DNA of 12,529 bases from CAZCDM01 sp964497475 (GTDB lineage Bacteria > Planctomycetota > Phycisphaerae > SM23-33). A model generated the notes under the pieces. The model was not told the origin of the DNA and made no database searches. It worked only from the letters and a program-made list of their open reading frames with translations. Of the stretch, positions 1 through 5,955 are shown piece by piece. Location: contig CAZCDM010000060.1 in the NCBI GenBank assembly GCA_964497475.1, forward strand, positions 1 through 12,529, given 5' to 3'. The position numbers were made by a program, and so were the translations under genes. Numbering within the stretch: position 1 is the stretch's first letter; each line of letters begins with the position of its first letter.

Positions 1-10
1 CCACCTCCTC
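1..10 (-). promoter_or_regulatory. Possible Shine-Dalgarno of a gene beyond the left edge
   Basis: Read on the minus strand, the first ten bases are GAGGAGGTGG, a near-perfect anti-SD complement. It would suit a minus-strand gene starting just outside the window, downstream of the phosphoesterase. No start codon is inside the window, so this rests on the SD alone. Confidence 0.3.
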
Positions 11-113
11 GGCAAAGAAGGTCGAATATCTTTATTCCTGGGACGGACTACTAGCGCGTGGTGCATAGCAAATGTCGGTTGGCAATGGGCCGACAGGTTG
101 TATGCAAAACGTT

Positions 114-1550
114 CTACCGTTTGTAGGGATTGTCCGATTGGCGTGGGCTGGGCCGAGAAATTTCCAGCAGGGGGAATGTCTCGCCATCGTTGCGGACGAC
201 GGTGAAGGTGGCCGTCCGCAGCGTGCCCTTCGCCGGCGGGATGGTCAGCTCGATGTAGCTTGCCAGATCGTCGCGACCGGCCCAGGGGTAGAACCAGCGG
301 GAGTACAGCGGCGGGGCGGCGTCGCGATGGATGGACATCCAGGTGGGCCAGGCCTTGGCGGCCTGACGTGAGGCCTGCCCGCTGTTGCCGATGACGATGT
401 AGTTGAGGTTCTGCGGGTTGGCGGTGTCCATCTTGCGGTCGAAGCTCTGCGGGCCGGTCAGGCAGTGCTCGACGGTGTGGTCGTGCGAGGAGATGATCGC
501 GTCGACCTCGTAGCGGCGCAGCAGCGGGTCGAGCACGCGGAGGTGATAGCCGCTTTGTTTGTCGGCCGGGCTGCCGTGCTTGCCTCGGCTGTAGGGCGAG
601 GGGTGCATCATCACGATGGTGAACGTCGCGGTGCGTTGGGCGTCGGCGAGTTGTTTCTCCAGCCAGCGGTACTGCTCGCTGCCGGGGTGCCAGTCGGGCG
701 TGGCGCCGTCGGCGAGCATCTTGTGGTTGTCGTATTTGTCGTCGGAGGTATTGTTGGTGTCCAGCACGAGGAAGGCCACGCAGCCGACCCGCATGGCGTA
801 GTAGCGTTCCTCCCAGTTGCCGTTGGATGCGCCGTTGGGTGGGTTGTCGACGACCGTCCGGAACCGCTCGGCCGCTCGCAGGGCGGCGGGGGTCTCGTAG
901 CCGCGAGAGGTGGTGTTGTTTTCGAAGGCTTCGGACTGGTGGAGGTAGAGTTCGTGATTGCCCACGGCCATCTGGTAGGCCACCGGCACGGCCGGGATGA
1001 CCCGCTGGAGGAATCGCCACCACTGCTCGGACGAACCGTAGTGGATCATGTCGCCGATCTCGAAGATCAGGTCGGCGTTTTTCGAGGCCCGCTCGACCAG
1101 GGCGCGATGGCGGGCGATGACCGCGTCGTTGTCGGTCCGCCCATCGCCGAGGATCGCCACGCTCAGTCCCTGCTCGGGCTTGGGCAGGGCGGGCTTGAAG
1201 GTGATCTTCTTGCTGGTGAATGGCTCGGACCTCGCCTCGCCCAAGTACGTTCCCGCGGCCAGGCCCTTCAGGCGGGCGATGTGCAGCCATTTGCCCATCT
1301 CCCAGACAAACTCGTTGCTGGCCTTGACAGGCGGGCCGGCCTTGATGTCCGCGCCCTCCATCCCGGTGATCTGGAATGAACTTTCGGGCTGGCTTTCGTC
1401 GGTCCACCACAGCACGCTGATGCCATCGGCGGTGGGGTTCTGGAGGTAGGGCTGGACGAAAATTTCCGCCTGCGCAATGGTGGGCAGAACGATCATCGCC
1501 AGCAGGATGGTAGGGGAAAACCGGCTGCGGGGACGAATGGTGGGATTCAT
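114..1550 (-). CDS. Secreted purple-acid-phosphatase-like metallophosphoesterase
   Basis: A 478-residue calcineurin-type phosphoesterase, probably exported to hydrolyse phosphate esters outside the cytoplasm; the substrate is unknown. The start at 1550 is preferred over an upstream in-frame ATG at 1625. It has AAGGAG nine bases upstream, and it opens with a signal peptide (basic start, hydrophobic residues about 14-25, AQA cleavage near residue 28). Residues about 30-115 (QPYLQNP, ISVLWWTDE) resemble the fibronectin-like N-domain of purple acid phosphatases. Metal-site motifs follow in order: GDGR (D136), GDMIHY (D167), GNHE (N198, H199), a MMHPS histidine (H316) and SHDH (H356, H358). The position of the chromophore tyrosine in GDxxY is His170, with a Tyr next to it, so the metal site may not be a true purple one. 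It is transcribed alone, away from the 1.2-kb intergenic region. The family is secure; the exact activity is not. Confidence 0.9.
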   Translation of the reverse strand: MNPTIRPRSRFSPTILLAMIVLPTIAQAEIFVQPYLQNPTADGISVLWWTDESQPESSFQITGMEGADIKAGPPVKASNEFVWEMGKWLHIARLKGLAAGTYLGEARSEPFTSKKITFKPALPKPEQGLSVAILGDGRTDNDAVIARHRALVERASKNADLIFEIGDMIHYGSSEQWWRFLQRVIPAVPVAYQMAVGNHELYLHQSEAFENNTTSRGYETPAALRAAERFRTVVDNPPNGASNGNWEERYYAMRVGCVAFLVLDTNNTSDDKYDNHKMLADGATPDWHPGSEQYRWLEKQLADAQRTATFTIVMMHPSPYSRGKHGSPADKQSGYHLRVLDPLLRRYEVDAIISSHDHTVEHCLTGPQSFDRKMDTANPQNLNYIVIGNSGQASRQAAKAWPTWMSIHRDAAPPLYSRWFYPWAGRDDLASYIELTIPPAKGTLRTATFTVVRNDGETFPLLEISRPSPRQSDNPYKR

Positions 1551-1559
1551 GACGGCCTG

Positions 1560-1592
1560 CTCCTTCCGGGCTGATGTGAATCCATCATAGCA
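1560..1592 (-). promoter_or_regulatory. Extended -10 promoter and RBS of the phosphoesterase
   Basis: On the minus strand an extended -10 element, TGC-TATGAT, covers 1592-1584, with no convincing -35. It would start a transcript near 1577. The SD AAGGAG at 1565-1560 is well spaced from the ATG at 1550. The element lies downstream of the intrinsic terminator at 1613-1648, so the gene can be transcribed independently of the short RNA upstream. Confidence 0.45.
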
Positions 1593-1612
1593 GACGGCCG
1601 GGGTGAGCGCAT

Positions 1613-1648
1613 AAAAAAACGGCACTGGGGGAGGGGAGCCCAGTGCCG
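1613..1648 (-). terminator. Strong intrinsic terminator (minus strand)
   Basis: A perfect 10-bp stem (CGGCACTGGG / CCCAGTGCCG, 1620-1629 and 1639-1648) has a 9-nt loop. On the minus strand it is followed by seven T (1619-1613). It lies upstream of the phosphoesterase start. It therefore ends a separate short transcript, or acts as an attenuator in that gene's leader. Confidence 0.85.
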
Positions 1649-1688
1649 AACTCAGTCAGTGAGTATTACCTCTATGACCGAGGAGCCT
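1613..1688 (-). ncRNA. Candidate ~75-nt small RNA
   Basis: A promoter and a terminator on the same strand bracket about 75 nt with no credible ORF. The predicted RNA has three hairpins in a row. The first has 4-bp arms at 1680-1683/1669-1672 and a 7-nt loop. The second is ACTCA-CTGAC-TGAGT (1664-1650). The third is the 10-bp terminator stem. The sequence matches no sRNA family I recognise. It could instead be an attenuator leader of the phosphoesterase, since its T-run ends 62 nt before that start codon. An extended -10 in between favours an independent RNA. Confidence 0.5.
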
Positions 1689-1694
1689 ACATCT

Positions 1695-1722
1695 ATGATA
1701 CACCTGAGAATCATATTGTCAA
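1695..1722 (-). promoter_or_regulatory. Sigma-70-type promoter of the small RNA
   Basis: On the minus strand a consensus TTGACA (1722-1717) is separated by 16 bp from TATCAT (1700-1695, 5 of 6 matches). The predicted start is near 1688. It is the best -35/-10 pair in the window. Confidence 0.65.
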
Positions 1723-1750
1723 GGGATGGAAGGGATTTTTTGAAGTTTTT

Positions 1751-1798
1751 TTTCAGGCAAGCCGCGAAAAACAACGGCTTTAAGGTCTTTGCCTGACA
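1751..1798. repeat. Interrupted inverted repeat between divergent promoters
   Basis: TTTCAGGCAA (1751-1760) and TTGCCTGACA (1789-1798) are inverted copies with one mismatch in ten. A second nested pair is GCCG (1761-1764) and CGGC (1775-1778). The right arm overlaps the -35 of the plus-strand promoter. The left arm lies 28 bp upstream of the minus-strand -35. Neither side has the T-tract expected of a terminator. An operator for a dimeric regulator of both RNAs is the likeliest reading, but this is inference. Confidence 0.45.
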
Positions 1799-1821
1799 GA
1801 ATCCCTCCAGGGACGGATATT
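1793..1821 (+). promoter_or_regulatory. Promoter of the ~310-nt plus-strand RNA
   Basis: CTGACA (1793-1798, 5 of 6) and GATATT (1816-1821, 4 of 6) have the optimal 17-bp spacing. The predicted start is near 1828. The -35 coincides with the right arm of the inverted repeat, as expected of a repressible site. Confidence 0.45.
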
Positions 1822-1827
1822 TCTGCA

Positions 1828-2137
1828 GGAAAACAGACCTCGTACTTGTTTTGGCCCGGCTTACATCCGATGTATCAAGTGGCCCCCGCTCTGCGGGTGG
1901 TACCCATGCGCCCTCCATGCCCCGGGTTGAGCCCCCGAGGCTGTCATCTGTCGCTGGATGACCGGGCCGTGGGATAGCAGCCGCTCTGCTGGTTTGACGC
2001 CCCGACGGGGTTGAGCTCCCGCCGGGAATACTGGTTACCTCCTTCCAGTGTCACGACCGGCCGATCAATATGGCTGCGAACAAGGCGAAGGGCGATCACC
2101 GTGGAGCTGAGCACTCCCGTGGTCGCCCTGTTTTTTT
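1828..2137 (+). ncRNA. Candidate ~310-nt structured RNA of unknown family
   Basis: This stretch runs from a plausible promoter to a strong intrinsic terminator, with no credible plus-strand ORF. It is dense in local hairpins. Examples are TACAT-CCG-ATGTA near 1862-1874 inside an ACTTG/CAAGT closing pair, CCCGC-TCT-GCGGG just after it, a longer stem around GTCATC/GATGAC near 1943-1962, AGCAG/CTGCT near 1976-1990, and ACTGG/CCAGT near 2030-2049. The motif GGGTTGAGCYCCCG occurs twice, near 1924 and 2008, each time as a hairpin. I looked for the conserved cores of RNase P RNA, tmRNA and SRP RNA, and for 6S and common riboswitch motifs, and found none. A cis-acting leader is unlikely because it ends at a terminator over 270 nt before the next ORF. 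Confidence 0.5.
2090..2137 (+). terminator. Strong intrinsic terminator (plus strand)
   Basis: A 10-bp stem, GGGCGATCAC (2090-2099) with GTGGTCGCCC (2119-2128), includes one G-U pair. Its 19-nt loop contains an inner GGAG/CTCC pair. Seven T follow at 2131-2137. No plus-strand protein gene lies upstream in the window, so it must end an RNA gene or a very short transcript. Confidence 0.85.
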
Positions 2138-2187
2138 GCGCTCGCGGGATGAATCGCCGGGGTGAGGGGATCTTTTGAATCGGCGGT

Positions 2188-2210
2188 GCTGCATTGGGGC
2201 GGCTTTTTTT
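2188..2210 (+). terminator. Weak second terminator in tandem
   Basis: GCTGC (2188-2192) pairs with GCGGC (2199-2203), with one G-U pair and a 6-nt loop, and is followed directly by seven T (2204-2210). The stem is short. Placed about 50 bp after the strong terminator, it looks like a back-up for read-through. Confidence 0.4.
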
Positions 2211-2302
2211 GTAAAATCTCCGGGGTGCAATTGCGCATTCTGCCGTAACCTCTTTATTGTCAATCGTTAAAATCTTGAGAGAATTCCGCCGTAGTTGAAG
2301 AA

Positions 2303-2322
2303 AATGAGGGGAATTCCTCATT
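2303..2322. repeat. Inverted repeat upstream of the 2330 promoter
   Basis: AATGAGG (2303-2309) and CCTCATT (2316-2322) form a perfect 7-bp inverted repeat around a 6-bp centre. It ends 7 bp before the -35 at 2330. That position suits an activator or repressor site for the small-ORF promoter. There is no T-tract. Confidence 0.35.
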
Positions 2323-2329
2323 ACATGGA

Positions 2330-2358
2330 TTGACGGTTTTCGCCCATGGGTGTAGAAT
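2330..2358 (+). promoter_or_regulatory. Sigma-70-type promoter before the small ORF
   Basis: TTGACG (2330-2335, 5 of 6), a 17-bp spacer and TAGAAT (2353-2358, 5 of 6) predict a start near 2365. The in-frame ATG at 2346 lies inside the promoter and so cannot be the true start of the ORF that follows. Confidence 0.6.
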
Positions 2359-2414
2359 GGGTGTATCGATGGGCAAGACGATGCCCCTCTGGCAGAACAA
2401 CCCGAGCCAAGCTA

Positions 2415-2633
2415 ATGAAGCTTATCACGATGACATCTCCCGAGTTGGTGACCTTTGACGGCAGGCCCGAAATGGGCGACCTGGTCATGGGCTCGTATGT
2501 CTCGGACAGCCCGGCGGCGGCCGAGCGCCCGGCTACGCAGCGTGTTTCGGTCCGCCGGCGTCGAGGCCGGGTGGAAGAATCGCTGCTTCGCTCGGCGGTG
2601 AAGTGCTACAGCCGTCATGCCAGCCTCGCCTGA
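2415..2633 (+). CDS. Small hypothetical protein (72 aa)
   Basis: I do not recognise this ORF. From the ATG at 2415 it encodes 72 residues, beginning MKLITMTSPELV and ending in a basic segment (RVSVRRRRGR near residues 46-55) and an SRHASLA tail. It has no membrane segment or signal peptide. Third codon positions are mostly G or C, like the neighbouring genes, which supports coding. The start is uncertain: there is no SD at 2415 or at the next ATG, 2430. A 29-codon ORF in another frame (2369-2458) begins about four bases after the predicted transcription start and overlaps this start. It could be a leader peptide coupled to this ORF. The promoter at 2330-2358 serves it, and it lies 143 bp upstream of the lptF start. 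Confidence 0.45.
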   Translation: MKLITMTSPELVTFDGRPEMGDLVMGSYVSDSPAAAERPATQRVSVRRRRGRVEESLLRSAVKCYSRHASLA

Positions 2634-2710
2634 GAGATCGGGCCCTCTGTAAATGGAAACAATGGATCGGATTGTGGCGGGGTCTTCTTTGTTCCGAGCT
2701 GGTAATCTCC

Positions 2711-2740
2711 TTGGAAAACCCCGGGCCGATGGGGTAGAGT
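2711..2740 (+). promoter_or_regulatory. Possible promoter of the lpt operon
   Basis: TTGGAA (2711-2716) and TAGAGT (2735-2740) are 18 bp apart and predict a start near 2747, about 30 nt before the lptF ATG. Both hexamers are imperfect. Read-through from the 2330 promoter is an alternative. Confidence 0.4.
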
Positions 2741-2776
2741 AAACGGCTTGAACCGGACCTGTTTTCGAGACGGCCT

Positions 2777-4432
2777 ATGCTTCGGACCCTACACGGATAC
2801 CTGCTGCGGGAATTGACGCGGACGATGCTTCTTGCGTTGATTGCCTTTGCGCTGCTGATGACGGTCTTCGCCATCATCGAGCCGCTGCGCAAACAGGGCC
2901 TGGCCAGCGGGCAGGTTCTGGAGCTGATTATCTACACCGTCCCGGCGATGTTTTCCTTCACGCTTCCCTTTGCCTCGCTGTTCGCCACGTCGATGGTCTA
3001 CGGCCGATTCGCCCAGGACCGCGAAGCCCTGGCCTGTCGAGCCAGCGGCATCAGCTCGCTGACGATGCTCCAGCCGGCCCTGCTGCTGGGTGTGGTCGTC
3101 ACGATCATCACGCTCGCGCTGACGAACTTTGTCTCGCCGCAGATGCTCAAGTCGGCCGAGCAGGCTGTCGTGCGGAACATCAAGCGCATCGCCTACCACA
3201 AGATCAAGCAGGAAAGCTACGTCGAGCTGAATAACAACATCATCATCCACGCATCGCATGTCGACAGCGAAAACGACCTGCTGATGGGCGTGGTGGCCGG
3301 GCGTCGTGAGGGCTATCAGTTCGACCCGGTCCTCAAACGCTCCGTGCCGGTTTACCACTACGTGGTGGCTTCCAGCGCCCGGCTGCAGATCGACAAGGAT
3401 GTCAACACCGGCACGTACTACGCCTCGGTCTACCTCACCGACCCGGTCGGGCCGATCTCCAATGTCTCGCAGAGCCAGATCGCCGGCGATACGCGGGACA
3501 TCCCGCTGCAGGGCATTGCGATCCCCAGCCAGAGCGAAGAAAAGCCCGCCTTCTATGATTGGGAACGGATGATCGACACGGTGCACGATCCGACCCGTCA
3601 TGGCGAGATTCAGCGGCGCGTCGAGGAGTTCCGCCGCGATGTCCGCCACGACCGCCTGGCCCGGTCCGTCGTCGATACCATCAACGCCGGGCGAGGCTAT
3701 ACGGAGTTCTCCTCGGCCGGGCGGGCCATTGCCCTTACCGCCCCCCGGGCCGAGCAGCAGGGCCAGACCATCCGGCTGTTTGACCCCGCGGCCAAGGACG
3801 ACCCCGAGGCCCAGCCCGTCGCCGTCCGCATCCAGGAAGCCGACCGCGTGCTGACCTTCCGGGGCCATGAGGGCCAGGTCATCATCGACCACAACGACCT
3901 GACCGGCTCGCGCATCACGGTTGAGCTGCTGGGCAATGTCTCCGTGCCGGCCGAGTCCGTCACCGGCGAGCGCCCCCGCAAGGCCTCCTGGAAACGCGGC
4001 GAAATCCAACTGCCCCCCGACCCGGAAATCACCGACGCGACACTGCGCAATCTCTACGAGCATCCCGAGCAGTACACCGACAATGAAAAACTCCTGGCCG
4101 CCATGGAGCTGCTCCGCACGACACGCCCGGTGAAAATCCGGGGCGAAATCTACGCCGAGATGAACAGCCGCATTGCCTTCGGGCTCAGTTGCGTGTTCCT
4201 CGTGCCGCTGGGCGCGGCGTTGGGGTTGGTCTTCCGGGGCGGTCAGGTGCTGGTCGCCTTCGCCGTGGCCGTGGCGCCCGCAGCCGTGATTTTCGTGCTG
4301 ATCCTCATGGGCAAGAAGGTCGTCGCCAACCCCAACAGCAGTGACGTCGGCGGGCTGATCATGATCTGGGGGGGGTTGCTGGCCTTGGCTGTGGGCGATG
4401 TGTTCATCTACTATCGATTGTCCAAACGTTGA
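2777..4432 (+). CDS. lptF: LptF/LptG-family LPS export permease, enlarged
   Basis: A 551-residue inner-membrane subunit of the YjgP/YjgQ family. In the LptB2FG transporter these proteins extract LPS from the inner membrane and pass it to the periplasmic bridge. Three membrane segments lie near residues 16-36, 52-76 and 100-120, then a large periplasmic part (about 121-462), then three more near 464-486, 490-511 and 525-547. The segment after the second helix (DREALACRASGIS, E83) matches the coupling helix that contacts the LptB ATPase. E. coli LptF and LptG have about 360 residues, so this protein carries roughly 190 extra, almost all periplasmic. Residues about 316-395 are beta-rich, with a LLGNVSV motif reminiscent of LptA/LptC jellyrolls. 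The start has only a weak SD. The second permease begins 6 bp after its stop. Family secure; lptF versus lptG is assigned by gene order. Confidence 0.92.
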   Translation: MLRTLHGYLLRELTRTMLLALIAFALLMTVFAIIEPLRKQGLASGQVLELIIYTVPAMFSFTLPFASLFATSMVYGRFAQDREALACRASGISSLTMLQPALLLGVVVTIITLALTNFVSPQMLKSAEQAVVRNIKRIAYHKIKQESYVELNNNIIIHASHVDSENDLLMGVVAGRREGYQFDPVLKRSVPVYHYVVASSARLQIDKDVNTGTYYASVYLTDPVGPISNVSQSQIAGDTRDIPLQGIAIPSQSEEKPAFYDWERMIDTVHDPTRHGEIQRRVEEFRRDVRHDRLARSVVDTINAGRGYTEFSSAGRAIALTAPRAEQQGQTIRLFDPAAKDDPEAQPVAVRIQEADRVLTFRGHEGQVIIDHNDLTGSRITVELLGNVSVPAESVTGERPRKASWKRGEIQLPPDPEITDATLRNLYEHPEQYTDNEKLLAAMELLRTTRPVKIRGEIYAEMNSRIAFGLSCVFLVPLGAALGLVFRGGQVLVAFAVAVAPAAVIFVLILMGKKVVANPNSSDVGGLIMIWGGLLALAVGDVFIYYRLSKR

Positions 4433-4438
4433 GAAATC

Positions 4439-5905
4439 ATGCGGTTTACTACACTTGATCGGTACATCCTCCGAACGTTCCTCTCCAGCCTGCTGCTGGT
4501 GTTTCTGGTGCTGCTTGCACTGCGCGTCCTGGGAGACCTCAGCGCGAACATGGACGAATTCGCCGAGCAGCTCGAGCCGGCCAGCGGCCAGGCCGTTTCC
4601 TTCGCCCAACTGCTGAACAACATCTACGTCCACTACAGCAATCACATTTTCGTCTATCTCTCCGAGCTGGGCGGCATCATCATCGTTACGGCCGCTGCCT
4701 TCAGCATCGCCCGGATGAACTACACCAACGAGCTGACGGCCATGCTTGCCAGCGGCGTGAGCCTTCATCGCGTGGTCTGGCCGATCCTGATCTGTGCGAT
4801 CCTGCTGAATGTCGTCATCGTCCTCGACCAGGAGTTCGTCATCCCCGCCGTTCGCGAAAAGCTCATCATCGACCCGGACGACCCCAACAAGACCGACCGC
4901 TACGAAGTGCCCATGCTTACCGATGGCAATGGGACGGTCTGGAACAGTATTCTCTACGAGCCCCGGGAAAAAACCCTCTATCGCCCGACGGTCACCATGC
5001 GAGACAAGCAGCTCCGCTACGTGGCCCACTTCACCGCCGCGACGGCCTCGCCCGGCGAGATGGAAAATCGCAAAGGCTGGCTCGCCGAACATGCCATCCT
5101 CAACCGCCGGGCCGCCCAGTCGGACCAGGCATGGAGGCACACCCAGAGTACCGAGACCATCTACACCACCGTCTCGTCCGAACGCCTCGTGGCCATCGGA
5201 CGCAAACGCTGGGAGAAGGACAATGGCGGCCGGCCCTTCCCGGCCAATCGATACGTCGAGCAGGTCATTCGCATCAGCGATAACGATCCACACTACAACA
5301 TGACCGTTCGGGCCGAGAGTTTTATCCCCGCCAAACCGGTTCGCGTCAAAGGGCCCGATGGGATCATCCGGTGGCAGACCATTGCGGGCAAGCTCAACCG
5401 CCCGCGGTTCGACTTCCACACACGCACGGGGCGCGTCCTGGCGACCATTGTCGCCCTGGAAGCAACCTGGGTGCCCGGCATCGAAAAGGACGGCCACTGG
5501 AAGCTTCAGGGCGGTGCGCTGTTCCACCAGACCGAGCTGACCGGCGAGGAAGTCGAGCTGCAGCAGAGCGGCAAGTTCCTGCAGTTTAGCTCCAGCCGCG
5601 AGCTGACGCGCCTGCTCGCCAGCGGCCAGGTCCGCGACCCCAACGCAGCCCGGCTGGCGAAATACGTCCGCTTCGCCGATCCGCTGAACAATATCGTCAT
5701 GCTCCTGCTGGGCCTGCCGTTTATCCTCTCCCGCGAGCGAAACCTCAAAGCCTCGGCCCTGGTGTGCGTGCTGGTGGTGGCCCTGTTCTTCGGTCTCATC
5801 TACGCTGCCCGCTACATCGGCCTGCCCGATTTCTGGGGCGCATTCCTGCCCGTGCTCATCTTCGGGCCCATCAGCGTACTGATGCTCGACAACGTCAAGA
5901 CCTGA
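4439..5905 (+). CDS. lptG: LptF/LptG-family LPS export permease, second subunit
   Basis: A 488-residue partner of the preceding permease, expected to form the heterodimer with it and an LptB ATPase encoded elsewhere. Membrane segments lie near residues 12-33, 66-90 and 112-132, with three more near 412-430, 438-458 and 465-485. The cytoplasmic coupling-helix motif NELTAMLASGVS (E98) follows helix two. The periplasmic part (about 133-410) is longer than in E. coli LptG. It includes a charged stretch near 205-262 and a beta-rich stretch near 285-375 that should form the jellyroll. The 6-bp gap from lptF and the lack of a promoter indicate co-transcription. Subunit identity is from order only. 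Confidence 0.9.
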   Translation: MRFTTLDRYILRTFLSSLLLVFLVLLALRVLGDLSANMDEFAEQLEPASGQAVSFAQLLNNIYVHYSNHIFVYLSELGGIIIVTAAAFSIARMNYTNELTAMLASGVSLHRVVWPILICAILLNVVIVLDQEFVIPAVREKLIIDPDDPNKTDRYEVPMLTDGNGTVWNSILYEPREKTLYRPTVTMRDKQLRYVAHFTAATASPGEMENRKGWLAEHAILNRRAAQSDQAWRHTQSTETIYTTVSSERLVAIGRKRWEKDNGGRPFPANRYVEQVIRISDNDPHYNMTVRAESFIPAKPVRVKGPDGIIRWQTIAGKLNRPRFDFHTRTGRVLATIVALEATWVPGIEKDGHWKLQGGALFHQTELTGEEVELQQSGKFLQFSSSRELTRLLASGQVRDPNAARLAKYVRFADPLNNIVMLLLGLPFILSRERNLKASALVCVLVVALFFGLIYAARYIGLPDFWGAFLPVLIFGPISVLMLDNVKT

Positions 5906-5928
5906 GCCCGCGGGGCCGCTTGCAAACC

Positions 5929-5943
5929 AGCCGGCCGCCGGCT
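5929..5943 (+). other. GC-rich hairpin before the glycosyltransferase
   Basis: AGCCGG (5929-5934) and CCGGCT (5938-5943) form a perfect 6-bp stem with a 3-nt loop, ending 12 bases before the ATG at 5956. There is no T-tract, so it is not an intrinsic terminator. It occupies the usual SD region of a gene with no visible SD, so it could temper translation or transcript stability within the operon. Confidence 0.35.
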
Positions 5944-5955
5944 ACGCTGCCGGGC

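Noticed and set aside
3..68. Possible C-terminal end of a plus-strand gene entering from the left edge
   Set aside because: Only 21 codons are visible, codon use is not distinctive, and an SD on the opposite strand at the edge suggests a minus-strand gene instead.
73..96. TGTCGG/CCGACA hairpin just past the phosphoesterase stop
   Set aside because: The stem is 6 bp with an 11-nt loop and no real T-tract on either strand, so a terminator cannot be supported.
1852..1872. CCCGGCTTACATCCG, similar to the 3' conserved end of RNase P RNA
   Set aside because: It lies at the 5' side of the candidate RNA, and the other conserved RNase P segments are absent.
1884..1906. GGGTGGTACC, resembling the T-box antiterminator motif
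   Set aside because: No specifier stem or other T-box element is visible, the terminator is over 180 nt further on, and no aminoacyl-tRNA synthetase or amino-acid gene follows.
1652..2321. Two minus-strand open frames of 88 and 125 codons in the intergenic region
   Set aside because: They run through the promoters, inverted repeat and terminator hairpin, have no SD, and their composition is not protein-like.
2789..5527. A 912-codon open frame on the minus strand, antisense to both lpt genes
   Set aside because: It is a by-product of high GC third positions in the opposite genes. Its translation is rich in D, G, H and V without domains, while the plus strand shows clear LptF/G families.
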